Shown one piece after another: positions 1 through 14,458 of a DNA stretch of 64,000 nt. A program made the translations under genes and the position numbers. Source of the DNA: Periplaneta americana. Lineage: Eukaryota; Arthropoda; Insecta; Blattodea; Blattidae. The stretch covers positions 15,455,708-15,519,707 of the forward strand of contig NC_091120.1 in assembly GCF_040183065.1 (NCBI RefSeq). Direction: 5' to 3'. How positions within the stretch are numbered: the first letter of the stretch is position 1; each line of letters opens with the position of its first letter. The notes beneath the pieces are model-generated. The model did not search any database. It saw nothing but the letters and a program-made list of their open reading frames with translations, and was not told where the DNA came from.

Positions 1-370
1 GCTAGATTGTAGACTGGAGTGAAGTGATATTATGACGTCACTTTTTGGATGGAAGTGGTTAGGTTGGTAGATTTGTAAATTTTTATGTTCGTGGTTGGTA
101 TTCATGAGGTTTGAATGGCGTACCAATTAAGGATGTGTTTGGATCTGAGAGGATAAAAAGAAGGTTTGGATGGTGAACGTTTTATTTGTTTTTTTATAAG
201 GATGGGTTTTCGTTTGCTAGGGTAGTAATTATGTATCGAAGATAATGTTTAATTTATTTATTGTAGATATATGTTTTTATTTTTGTTGGTTTTGTATATA
301 TGGGTGTGTGTGTGTGTGGATCTGTTCGTTGTTTCTTTTTAATGTTTTTATTTGGGGTTCAAAATTGCGC
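1..370. other. unassigned AT-rich sequence with a TGACGTCA site
   Basis: No gene is recognised. A CRE-like palindrome TGACGTCA lies at 33-40. The same 8-mer recurs twice on the far side of the minisatellite (3143-3150, 3165-3172), so this may be the edge of one larger repeat. Confidence 0.4.
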
Positions 371-686
371 TCTTATCCAAAATACGATATCACCAATAGA
401 AGTGGGGTATCGGGGCTGCAAGCTCCGATGATGATCGTTGAGGTGATATTTTAGTGACATGAGATGAATATATGTTTTGAAATTGTTTTGCTGATATTCT
501 ATTCTCGATAAGAGGGGGTGCGTTATATTCGAGAATGGGATGTTTGTAATTGATTTGGTGATATCGTATTTTGGATAAGAGCAGATGGGTTATATTTCAG
601 AATGGGATGTTGTGATATTGGTTTGCTGATATCCTATTTTGGGCTCTGTTCCAGTATGGGATATCGTGAATTGTTTTGGTGATATC
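371..686. repeat. 68-bp minisatellite, left part
   Basis: Units beginning near TGATATCGTATTTTGGATAA start at about 492, 559 and 628, giving a period of 67-69 bp. The last unit before the hAT insertion is shortened to 52 bp. An inverted copy of the unit core sits at 371-402. The array resumes at 2883 after the hAT element, so both parts were one array before insertion. Confidence 0.8.
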
Positions 687-2882
<2,196 letters not shown>

Positions 2883-3080
2883 GTGATATCGTATTTTGGA
2901 TAAGAGTGGATGGGTTATATTCCGTAATGGGATATCGTGAATTGTTTTGGCGATATCGTATTTTGGATAACAGCGGATGGGTTATATTTCAGAATGGGTT
3001 ATCGTGATATTGTTTTGCTGATATCCTATTTTGGATAAAAGCGGATGGGTTATATTGTAGAATGGGATATCGTCAATTTG
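2883..3080. repeat. 68-bp minisatellite, right part
   Basis: Units start at about 2884, 2951 and 3019 (67-68 bp apart) and continue the array interrupted by the hAT element. Confidence 0.8.
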
Positions 3081-3124
3081 TTTTTTAAATTTTTTTAGAT
3101 AGTTTTATTTATTAATTGTTTTGG

Positions 3125-3180
3125 TTTACGTCGGCCATGTTGTGACGTCATTGGCGCCATATTGTGACGTCATAGTTTGT
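3125..3180. promoter_or_regulatory. paired TGACGTCA (CRE-like) motifs
   Basis: Two perfect TGACGTCA palindromes at 3143-3150 and 3165-3172 lie in a roughly 22-bp direct repeat with GCCAT before each. This sequence is the consensus site for CREB/ATF bZIP factors. No adjacent gene is identifiable, so function is unproven; it may only be part of a repeat. Confidence 0.35.
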
Positions 3181-3461
3181 CCAACTTGACGAAAATTAAG
3201 CGATATCCTATAGTAAATGAATCCCAAACCGTCCGTGATAGAAATGGTCTGTATGAACCGATGTAGTACTGCAGGACTTACTTCAATCATGAAATTAGAC
3301 ATTAACTTGATTTAGTTTAAATTAATGAGAGGCGTTTTGCATTAGTTGTAAAAGTAAACCATCTTGTTAAGCCTGTGATTTATAAATGAAGTAATGAGGT
3401 GTGAAAATCTTTATTCATTTGCTGTATGTGACCTACTTCCTTTTATCAATATATTATGTTT

Positions 3462-3665
3462 ATTGAGAACGTATGGGCTGAACTGAAATGAGGGAGGATC
3501 GAAAAATATCTAAATGGCCCACCTCGGAATCCAGATCAGTTGTGGGATTAAGTTCTGGCTACCGTACCTGGGAAGATCTCGCTGAGGATGAGAACTTAGT
3601 CGACTCTATGCCCCGAAGATGCCAGGTGGTGATAAATACCAGTTGCATGTTGTGGACAAGGTATT
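3462..3665 (+). pseudogene. Tc1-like transposase C-terminal remnant
   Basis: Reading across frameshifts and stops gives IENVWAELK, then PPRNPDQLWD, and finally DSMPRRCQVV. This order is the end of the DDE domain of Tc1-like transposases (glutamate in the P-IEN-W-LK block, then SMPRR). No TIRs were found, so only the 3' end of the coding region is preserved. Confidence 0.75.
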
Positions 3666-4022
3666 AGGTCCACATGTCTTCTTCTTCTTCTTTTTTTTTG
3701 TATATTTTTGCATCAACTTCTTTGTTTATTTTTGTTTTATTTCGGGAAGAAAATTTAGCTCCCAAGTAGTATATACAGTAGAACTTCATTTAAACGTTTT
3801 TATTGGGATCTGAGAGGGGGGGGGGGAACACGTAAGTGAGGAAAACGTAGACTGAACTGACATTTAATAATATTTGAAATAGCATTTCAAGACGATATAT
3901 AGGAACAAGTTAAGTTAATTTAGTAACATTTTTACAAAGAGAAATGTAGAATTTCATAATTAAGCCATCTTTGAGTCTATAATATAGAATTCAAATTTAT
4001 AACAGATATTCTTTAAATATAT
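3666..4022. other. low-complexity and unassigned
   Basis: Contains a T-rich stretch and an ACAGTAGAACTTCATTTAAAC motif near 3777 resembling a degraded pogo/Tigger end, followed by a G9 run. Nothing else is recognised. Confidence 0.3.
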
Positions 4023-4270
4023 ATGATTATATCTTGTGACGAGAATATTGTACGAAATGGAAATATGAAAATTAGAAATTTATTCTTTGAAGAGGTGGAA
4101 AAATTCAAATATCTGGGAGCAACAGTAACAAATATAAATGATACTCGGGAGGAAATTAAACACAGAATAAATTTCCCTTCTTTAAAATTTAATATCTATG
4201 TTTACATACGTATAATAATTTTTTTTGAGGATATACTGAGTCCGTAAGGGCTATGCTCAATGGGGGACAG

Positions 4271-4350
<80 letters not shown>

Positions 4351-4915
4351 TACTATTATTATGGGAAATGCCTGTTGTTATTCGGTTGAGAAGCTTTTAT
4401 CATCCAGTCTGCTGTCAAAAAATCTGAAAGTTTCAATTTATAAAACAGTTATATTACCGGTTGTTCTGTATGGTTGCGAAACTTGGACTCTCACTTTGAG
4501 AGAGGAACTTAGGTTTAAGGGTGTTTGAGAATAAGGTGCTCAGGAAAATATTTGGGGCTAAGAGGGATGAAGTTACAGGAGAATGGAGAAAGTTACACAA
4601 CGCAGAACTGCACGCATTGTATTCTTCACCTGACATAATTAGGAACATTAAATCCAGATGTTTAAGATGGACAGGGCATGTAGCACATATGGGCGAATCT
4701 AGAGATGCATATAGAGTGTTAGTTGGGAGGCCGGACGGAAAAAGACCTTTGGGGAGACCGAGACGTAGATGGGAAGATAATATTAAAATGGATTTGAGGG
4801 AGGTGGGATATGATGATAGAGAGTGGATTAATCTTGCTCAGGATAGGGACCAGTGGTGGGCTTATGTGAGGGCGGCAATGAACCTCCGGGTTCCTTAAAA
4901 GCCAATACGTAAGTA
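4023..4915 (+). pseudogene. TAAG-tailed non-LTR retrotransposon, 5'-truncated, copy 1
   Basis: Reverse transcriptase C-terminal segment. [17 protein letters not shown] is read at 4083-4140, then the coding region is broken by a non-LINE insertion with an (ATT)n run. It resumes at about 4362 ([20 protein letters not shown]) and after a frameshift ends with the RWTGHVAHMGESR and [11 protein letters not shown] motifs at 4898. The 3' end is a short TAAG repeat. It matches six other copies here (11376, 31180, 38852, 40284 minus, 49012 minus, 59414). Clade is uncertain, RTE-like or a relative. Confidence 0.85.
4170..4361. mobile_element. (ATT)n-tailed insertion inside LINE copy 1
   Basis: A segment absent from the other LINE copies separates CACAGAATAAAT from ATGGGAAATGCC. 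It ends in about 80 bp of ATT repeats, typical of a SINE or LINE 3' tail. The element family is not recognised. Confidence 0.5.
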
Positions 4916-5204
4916 AGTATTCTTGAAATATATGAGATTACCTGTAGAAAGTCTTAGCTGCTTAGAACTAAAGCTGGCTGCTATATTACATTTCAAACTC
5001 TGATGCAGAAAATTTTACGATGTTGACTCACCTTGTTCATTTAATAACATACTTTAATACGATTCTTGGCATCTCTCAGTGCAGTCCCTATCCAGAGATC
5101 TGATTGAGGGACTAAACAACAACTGAATAGACTACAGTGCATATATATTAGACTACAGTGGACTTTATGTTGTCAGCAAACAGCTGGATACATTAAGAAG
5201 ATTG

Positions 5205-5360
5205 AAGATTCATTTAATAACATGTGATTATTTTACAAAAAGTCAGTTATTTTGGACTGCATGATCCTAAGGAATAAACCATTCCCTCAAATTGTTATAA
5301 TTGTTCCATAATTTGTTCAGTTACATCATGTGTTACAAAATGTTTCACTGTTTCTAAAAC
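5205..5360 (-). pseudogene. pogo/Tigger-like transposase C-terminal fragment
   Basis: On the minus strand it reads TVLETVKHFVTHDVTEQIMEQL followed by a segment rich in K, S and I. The same stretch appears on the + strand at 34585-34780 ([19 protein letters not shown]). The shape matches the tail of CENP-B/TIGD-type transposases, but the assignment is by eye. Confidence 0.45.
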
Positions 5361-5656
5361 AGTAAAGGTAAAGGTATCCCCATAACATGCCATGAAGGCA
5401 CTTGGGAGCATGGAGGTAGAGCCCCATGCTTTCCATGACCTCGGCACTAGAATGAGGTGGTGTGGTCGGCACCACGCTCTGACCGCCCTTTTATCCCCGG
5501 GAAAGACCCGGTACTCAATTTTATAGGAGGCTGAGTGAACCTCGGGGCCGTTCTGAAAGTTTGGCAACGAGAAAAAATCCTGTCACCACCTGGGATCGAA
5601 CCCCGGACCTTTCAGTCCATAGCCAGCTGCTCTACCAACTGAGCTACCAGGCCGCC
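5361..5656 (-). mobile_element. tRNA-derived SINE, family A, copy 1
   Basis: In reverse complement it starts GGCGGCCTGGTAGCTCAG with an A box (TAGCTCAGTTGGTAGAGC) and a B box (GGTTCGATCCC), then a body ending in a CTTTACCTTTACC tail. Near-identical copies lie at 35394-35698 (minus) and 62367-62580 (plus). Confidence 0.88.
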
Positions 5657-6351
5657 ATTGATGTATTAAAATATATGAAAATTTATCTGTGCATTTGTGT
5701 GTAAGTAGGCCTAATCAAAATGATATTCACTGCATCACAGACTCGGTATGAAATGAATGTGATAATGTCAGCTAAATGGGTCCCAACGTTTCTTCTATAT
5801 GGGTTGTATTTAGTTACTGCTTCCCTATTTAAAAAAAATTACTAGCCTACACGCCACTGATGTAAACGATTACTGTACAGTAAAAATTAAAATTAAAGGA
5901 CACAAGATTGTTGGGGGTACACATGGGCAGCTTCCACGAATTTCAAAGTGGGCCTCATCTTAACAGTGAATACATGCTGCATTTTCGCTTTCTTACATTT
6001 TAATGGCAAACCTAATTTCGAGCAAAATTGATTAAGAATGTATAAATAACGTTTTGTATCTCCAGGGGTTTAAAATATGATCATATATAAGTGTAAGAAA
6101 ACGTGTAAACGAAAAAGGTATAACTGAAATAAATTGACGTGGAAAAATAAATACATTTTTTCCGAGACTTAGGGAAAAAACATACACATGTGAAAAAATA
6201 TATAATAGTGCAATGTACTGTGTTTGTTGGGGGGAAGTACAGATCTTACACATGTTAAAAGCAGTATGTATTAGTGTGCATGTGCTTGAATGTTCTGGTT
6301 ATTGTGTGATTATGTATGAGATTAAAAATTAACACAGAACTGTCGAGATTT
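5657..6351. other. no recognisable feature
   Basis: AT-rich sequence with no supported ORF, repeat end or RNA. It could hide a 5' exon of the EXD1 gene, but none could be identified. Confidence 0.4.
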
Positions 6352-6359
6352 GTAATGAT

Positions 6360-7330
6360 CAGAGGTCTGCATCGGACATTTTCGCTCGAGCGCCAAGTAG
6401 TTCATAGCATAATCCAATAGGTAGCGCACATGCATGATGGGTAAAATTGTCGCGAGCGATAAATCCTCGAACGGTATAAGCAGAGCGTTAGACATTCGTT
6501 CTTGTTACAGTGATGAACTGTGTAATAACATCATAGATGTTTATCATTTCAAAACTTTACAGTGTTTAACTAACCTCTACATAGTACAACTACAAAACTT
6601 GCTTTAAAATGTAATATAAATGTTGTAGGTAAATGTTCCTCCCCCCCCCCCCCCCACAGGAATGATTTTGATTTTGCCACATCTGATAGATGTTATTGCA
6701 TGTAAATGTAATTATTATAAATGGAGAACACAATCATGATAATGCAAGAACCGTATCAAGTTTTCTAATAATAATAATAATAATCTCTAATAATTAGTGT
6801 ATCAATCTTTGCGTCTGTAACAGTTGTGCAGCATGATTATTCGTTTTATTATATTTTCTGTTACGTTATCTCTGTACTGATATTGTTATTAATCAATTGC
6901 TATATCATTATTTTGTAAAACGTTTCTACATTGTCACAGTATATAGGCGGAACACTATGTATTGACCTATCATATTATATATGTGGTAAATCAAGTATTG
7001 GATAATTATTAATTAGCAATAATAGCTGTATATCGAAGTTTTTCATACTATTTTATTTATAATTTCTTGTTCCTGTTTTGGTATGTTCCATTGACTGTTC
7101 CATTAAACGTTTGTCATAAACGCAGAAAATAAAGCCTCATTCTTACCGTGTGAGCAAAACATATGTGTATCTTATCTGTCGCCTTCCATACAAGATAAGA
7201 CATGTCGGTGAGATGACCTTGTATTGTGCTTCTATTTATTACGAGCGTATCATGACCGATCGTATCTCACTCGAGGGTGCGACACTCGACTGATTTCAAG
7301 CGAGCGATTTAATTCCAATGCAGCACTCTG
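6360..7330. mobile_element. non-autonomous hAT MITE with perfect target duplication
   Basis: 971 bp. The left end CAGAGGTCTGCATCGG and the right end (reverse complement CAGAGTGCTGCATTGG) match at 13 of 16 positions. Flanking 8-bp duplications GTAATGAT (6352-6359, 7331-7338) are identical. There is no transposase ORF. It lies in the intron just before an EXD1 exon, 46 bp from the splice acceptor. Confidence 0.9.
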
Positions 7331-7376
7331 GTAATGATGAACGGTAAGTGACCAACACTTGGATTTTTTATTACAG

Positions 7377-7562
7377 TTCGTATCTTGGAGCCAGGTTCAT
7401 ACACAGGCGTGGACACAACCAATGAGGCAGCTGGAAACTGGAACCTTATGAGGAAGACCGAATCATCTGTGATTAGTAATAAGCTTCCTGCTCGAGTTGT
7501 TCCTGCAGATGTTGTCATGAACTGTAAACCTGGCTATGGTCAGAACAGACAGTCTGTTTCAA
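7377..7562 (+). CDS. EXD1: EXD1 exon (first found)
   Basis: Acceptor TTTATTACAG, donor A|GTGAGT. Reads [20 protein letters not shown] and onward, likely the end of the Sm-like region. It begins with two bases of a split codon, so at least one exon lies upstream. Confidence 0.8.
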
Positions 7563-10500
7563 GTGAGTTCATATTAATAAAATATCTATAGAGAGAATAT
7601 CATCGAAATGATAGCCATCCAAATCTTGGATTTAAAATATTGGCATCCTAATCAATTCAAATGAACAAAAATGAAAATGTAAATTAATGTTAAAAAATAC
7701 ATGATGAAATTTTAAAAAAGAATATTCTGCGACAAGATTTGGTAGCTATAAATGTACTGATTTATTAATATATTCAATATCATATGATAAGTTTTTGACG
7801 CAAAATTAAATTGTGTATATCTTTTTTTTTAATAACACTTATGCCACATTTACAATCTGTCTACAATAGACAATAAGTAAATATTATAAAAGAATATGAC
7901 ATGAGTGGAAATGTTATCCCATGACAACACTCCAAAAGAAAAATAACAATGTTTTAAATAGTTGTAGTAAAAATGAATGGAAGGTCAAGAGCGTTGGTCC
8001 TTTAAGTCTTCTTATTGTTTGACTATTATCCAGCAAATTTAATGCATGATGATTCGGATGTTGATTTAATCGGTGTAGGTATTTTTTGCTGAACTTATAA
8101 ATCTCTTCTTTTACAGTTGAAATGTTTAGATCATGATGAATGACATCATTACGTACATACCACGGTGCAGTGACAATGGAACGTAAAGTTTTAGACTGAT
8201 ACCTCTGCAGTATTTCAATGTTTGAGTTGCTAGCAGTTCCCCACAGTTGGATGCCGTATGTCTAGATTGGTTTTAGTATGACTTTATAAACAAGAAGTTT
8301 ATTTTCTAATGACAGTTTTGATTTAGGTCCCAGTAGCCAGTAGATTTTTGATGTTTTAAAATTTAATTCTTTACGTTTAGTTTCAATATGTTTTCGCCAT
8401 GTTAAGCAGCGATCTAAGTGCATACCTAAATATTTAACATCGTCTGCTTCAGGAAGTTCTTTGTTGTACAGTGTTACAGGAGGACAGTTTTCACTTCTTG
8501 TTCCGAAAGTAACATGAACTGATTTGTTTTCACTCGCTTGTATTCTGTTGTTGTTGTTGTTTTCTAATACCAGGCGTTTGACAATAAAGTCATTTGACCT
8601 CTTGCACTCCAATATTTTTCAAAGATATTATCATGACCAGCCACTGAAGCACAGATTTTGAGATTCCGAATCCATTTCTTGGTTTGAGTTGCACAATGGG
8701 CAGTTAGGGGACTGATATATTCCAATTCTATGCACGTGTTTGGCCAAACAATCATGGCCTGTTGCCAATCTAAATGCAGCTACAGACGATTTTCGTGGTA
8801 AATCAGGAATTAACTGTGGATTTTGATGCAGAGAGTTCCATTTTTTCCCTTGAGATTGTGTTATCAAATTTTGTTTGTTTAAGTCTAAGTACGTAGATTT
8901 AATAAATCTTTTCACAGAGTAATGCGTAGATTTAGTAACAGGTCTGTAAGTAGCAGTGCTGCCCTTCTTTGGTAAAGCATCCGCATTCTCGTTTCCCAGG
9001 ATTCCACAATGGGATGGTATCCATTGGAATACAATTCTTTTATTGAGTGATATTATAATTGAGAGAGCATTTTAGTTATTTCTGCTGTTTGAGATGAAGG
9101 TGTGTGTTTAGAGACTATTGATAGAGTAGCTGCTTTGGAGTCTGACAATATAACTGCATTTTTAAATTTATTGATGTGGCATAGAAGATTCCTGAGACTT
9201 TCACTTAAAAAAGAAAATGTAAATTAATGTTCAAAAATACATAATGAAATTTTAAAAAACAATATTGTGCGACAAGATTTGGTAGCTATAAATGTACTGA
9301 TTTATTAATATATTCAATATCATATGATAAGTTTTTGACGGAAAATTAAATTGTGTATGTCTGGATGTATTTTGTGCATAAGTATTATGATTAGTTTCTA
9401 TCTTAATGGTAATAAAACTCGGAGATTACTGTTAACATTAAAAATTATATTGAGTATATGGCGAAGTCACATGTAAAATTATTAGGCAATAATATTGATT
9501 TCAAATTTACATGGCAACTTCGTATAATAGATAGCCTATCAAGAGTTTTATTCATGCAACTATATAATGTATTCATGTGATGTGTTTCAGATCGGAAAAC
9601 TAACCTGAGTGAGGAAGAGTATGATGAATTAAATAAACTTCTTCATAACTATGTGTTTATTGATCGTGTAGGAGATGTATTCAAAAGGGCTGTAAGTATA
9701 TTTAATGTTTTAAATAGCAAAGATGAGCTGTTTATCTGAGTCTTTTCATAAAGTTTGTATAGTGGTTGTACCAACTAAAATTCCTCTAAACTGCTGCATT
9801 CCCTCACATACTCAACTGTACGAGGCTACTTACCATGACTCTTTATTGTGTTGTTTTAATATCTTAAGGTACGGTCACACGTTTCTACTTTTGCAGCGCT
9901 GCAGTACAAAAAACTGTGCAGCTCTTTTACTGCGAAGTGTGAACACGGTGCAACCCGAAAAGTAGCGGCTGCCGAACCTGCTGCCTGCCACTTTTCCATG
10001 CTGCGCGCAGCTTAAAAGTAGCGACGTGTAAACAGGGTTCTCAGGGTTGCAGCCGCAGCATTTTTGATATCGGTTTTGTTGAAACTTTTGCTGCGGTTGC
10101 AACCAGTGTTACCACCCAAATGTGCCAATGATACTTTTATTGTTTGGATATATTTTAATGTTAAATGTGATGAAAATAAATTATTTGTAACAGTTATTAA
10201 ATACACAACACAGTCTGAGCATAATTGGTGACGATATAATTCATTTTTTAACTTTTCCGTAGCGTAGTTCCAAACAGGAGGGTTGCGAACGTGAATATAT
10301 TGTTGGTTATCATTTAAGTATATAGGCGTTTTTAAAAGTTTTATAGTAAAAATAATGTCAATTTCTGAATACGAGATACGACAGAAAAGCAAATAATAGA
10401 TAAGTAAGCTTTCGCATGAGTTTCTTAATAATGCGAACATAACCACAAAATGTATATTGAGAAGTCAACACGGAGATGGAAACCTGCAGCATGACTGCGG

Positions 10501-13191
10501 CTGCAAAAGTAGCGCCTTGTGTGTGAACAGACTCGCAACCTCCAGTTGCAACTTTTGCAGCACTCGGGTTGTGCAGCACGAAAAGTAGCATGCAGCACGC
10601 TACTTTTGGCTTACGTGTGAACACGACAGCAACTTTTGCAGCTGCAGTACAAAAGTAGTGATGTGTGACCGTACCTTTAGTAATAACAGTAAATTAATAG
10701 AGACATGTCTGTGTACTTTTCTCAGCTTTGCTTTAAGTAGTAGAGAAAATTGTTAATTTTTGTTATTTGTCCAGGGCACAAATTGAAGAAAATACTTGTT
10801 TTCAGTGAATTCGAATAAGATGTCCTGGTAGAAGCATCTTCTTTTTCGATTTCGTCCAAGGTGCATGCATTCTTTGTTGACAATTTACAGCACAAATCCA
10901 AGAAGTAACTTTTATTGTATTCAAATACATTGCTCTGGACCAAAGAACAAATATCAACACAATTTTCTGTATTATTTTAAGTCATGAAAGACGATACATG
11001 ACAGCTGTCATTGGTAATGAGTGTAAAAGAAAAAGGACATGGAATTGCTAGTCAGGCAAATTATCGAATAACGGTAACGCTACAACATGCATCCAGTGCG
11101 ACTGCTTGTATGTGTCTTCTTCAATAAATGTAGGCTAAGTAGTTGGAAATTCTGGTAGGATGGAAGAGAAGGCCTTATGGCCTTAATCCTGTCAGATTAA
11201 ATAAATTATTATTATTATTAGAATGATAAAATTAAGTCTTAACCGTTAATTGGTCATTAAAGTGTTCACTTCTTATCAAGTGTTTGTTACTTTAGCTCTT
11301 TGACTTCTTATCTGATCTTTTCAGTGTCACATCACACACTGAATGTTTATACTTTGTAGTGTCTTTACAAACCGAAAAGACAAAGTATATGATTATGTCT
11401 CGTGACCAGAATATTATACGAAATGGAAATATAAAAATTGGAGATTTATCCTTCGAAGGAGTGGAAAAATTCAAATACCTTGGAGCGACAGTAACAAATA
11501 TAAATGACACTTGGGAGGAAATTAAACGCAGAATAAATATGGGAAATGCGTGTTATTATTCGGTTGAGAAGCTTTTATCATCTAGTCTGCTGTCAAAAAA
11601 TCTGAAAGTTAGAATTTATAAAACAGTTATATTACTGGTTGTCCTGTATGGTTGTGAAACTTGGACTCTCACTTTGAGAGAGGAACATAGGTTAAGGGTG
11701 TTTGAGAATAAGGTGCTTAGGAAAATATTTGGGGCTAAGAGGGATGAAGTTACAGGAGAATGGAGAAAGTTACACAACGCAGAACTGCACGCATTGTATT
11801 CTTCACCTGACATAATTAGGAACTTTTGTAATTCATTTTTGTGTTCAGATAAGTCTAGTAATATAATGAAAAATATGTAAGTTCAATCATAAGTCTTATG
11901 ATTGAACTTACATATTTTTCATTATAATTAGGAACATTAAACGCAGACGTTTGAGATGGGCAGGGCATGTAGCACGTATGGGCGAATCCAGAAATGCATA
12001 TAGAGTGTTAGTTGGGAGACCAGAGGGAAAATACCTTTGGGGAGGCCGAGACGTAGATGGGAGGATAATATTAAAATGGATTTGAGGGAGGTGGGATATG
12101 ATGATAAGAGACTGGATTAATCTTGCTCAGGATAGGGACCGATGGCGGGCTTATGTGAGGGCGGCAATGAACCTTCGGGTTCCTTAAAAGCCATTTGTAA
12201 GTAAGTAAGTAAGTGTCTTTACAAATGAAAACTGATAGCAGTGGTAGTACCACCATTTAAAATAATTTCAAAGATTTGTGAGTGCTATGTCACATCAGGT
12301 AATCATTTTTTCCTTGTTTAACAGATACAAGAAATACGTGAAGAACCAGCTGTTGGTGTAAGTGTTGAGGGTGCTGTGTTTGGAAGGCGAAGCAAGATTG
12401 GCGTCATTACCATTGTGACACCCAAATGGGCCTTTCTATTTGATATCCATACTCTTGGTGATGAAATGTTTAACAACGGGCTTCGTGATATTTTGGAAAG
12501 CAAAAATATTGAGAAAGTTATGCATAACTGTCGCCTGGTGTCTGATTGCTTGCATCACAAACATAAAGTTACTATTGACAATGTATTTGACACCCAAGTA
12601 AGTACACTGAAGAGTTTGAGTTTCAAAAGTACAGTAGAACTTGGTTATAACGACATCCAAGGGACCTTAAAAATTATGTTGTTATAAACGAGTGTTGTAG
12701 TAACCGAGATTCACATTATCAACCTAGTGAGGTGGAAAATGAAAAATAACAAACTTAATTAGACTTATTTTAGATTTATGTATTGACTTTTATGTCTAGA
12801 ATGAACATAATAAAATACACGTAGGCCTACAATTATAAATACAGTATTCTGTATTAAAACAGTTTGTTCAGTACTCACAAAACTACCAATACACACTTTC
12901 TAGGACTAAATTACGTTCTATGTTCATAATTTCAGTTGCAATTTCACTGCTCCCTTCCCTAGCTTCATAGAACATGTTCATAATTCTAATGACTTCTAAA
13001 GTGTCACTCACTTCTTTTAGTGGCCATACTGCGTTAAAATGCGTGCACTTAATGAAAACTTCCTGTCGAAACTGTCCAAGTATAATATATTTGCCAGCAT
13101 TATGCATTTTTGAGACTGTGAATATTTTATTTTATCTATCTATCTGTCTGTCTGTCCGTCCGTCCGTCCGTCCATCCATCCATCCATGCTG

Positions 13192-13229
<38 letters not shown>

Positions 13230-14404
13230 GTCTGTCTGTCTGTCTACGTCTAAAGTAAGAACTGTAGGAAGATGATACATTGATCTTTCTGATTTAATTT
13301 TTCTTTTCATATTTCTCCCAGAGGAAACTGTCGATCATCCTTGGCCGGTTTTGAACCCTTCAGAAGCACAGTACAGTAGTAGTCAGTAGTGTTGTTAACA
13401 CTTGGTTGCACTCGTGATACAGATTTAATTTAACAGTTTCACTGTACTTCGTTGAAGTCTGTGGGAGTGGATAAATAAAGTTGGAAATAGAATAATGTTT
13501 TTGAGATAATCGTGGCAACAAAGGATACAAGAGAAGAAAGTAACACTAATGGCTACAACAAACACTTTGTTCTGTATACAACAAAATTGACTGCATTGCG
13601 TAAAACTCGGAAATGTTTATTTCAGGTAGGAGACCTGACAGTGATGCAGCAGAAGTACGGACAGTTTCCGCGAACAGTAAGCAGTTTGCCACAATGCCTA
13701 ACAAAGTACTTGCATTTGCCAGAAAATCTCATACATCAACCACAGATCCGTGCAGGCTATATGGTGGTGAGTATGTAAGATGTGTAGGTTAATAAATATG
13801 TTTATCCATGACCATAACGAAAAACATGCCTTTACTAAATACTTTTGCGTTTGTAAATTAGGCTTTTATTCAACAATACTTTATTCCACTAGTGAGATAA
13901 AGACTTTACCTCACAGTTTGAACTTTATCTCACAGTTCATTAGTATTTTCCTAGTACCCGGGTACACACGTATACTTTTCCATTGAACTATTACTCAAGA
14001 AGTTAATATATTAGTTACTAGATGTCACTACCTCTACTTCTTTATTACCATTTCTTTAAATATACACACTTAATCTCCTTCTCTTTTCTCTATCTGCTAC
14101 GTCGTAATTTGTGCATTGCATCCGTATCTAATATGTATTTTTTTTAAATTTTGTAATAATTTACCTTTTGGGATGCGAGGAGACTCGAACGTGCGAGGTT
14201 GGGTTTATAGGATGTTAAAACTTAAAACAACACGCATTAGTCAACTGAGCTAAACAGACATGATGATTAATTACGTTTTAATATTCCTCCTAAGTTCACA
14301 GAAGTAAAATGTGAAATTATTTTAATCACATTAGTCCTGTGAACACTTCTAAATAATCCCTGAAACTTCAAAAAGATAAAAATACACGTTTAAAATGAAA
14401 ATAT

Positions 14405-14458
<54 letters not shown>

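Noticed and set aside
4253..4528. Polyisoleucine ORF over the (ATT)n run
   Set aside because: Microsatellite translation, not a protein. Likewise the poly-L, poly-Y and poly-N ORFs at 35101-35826.
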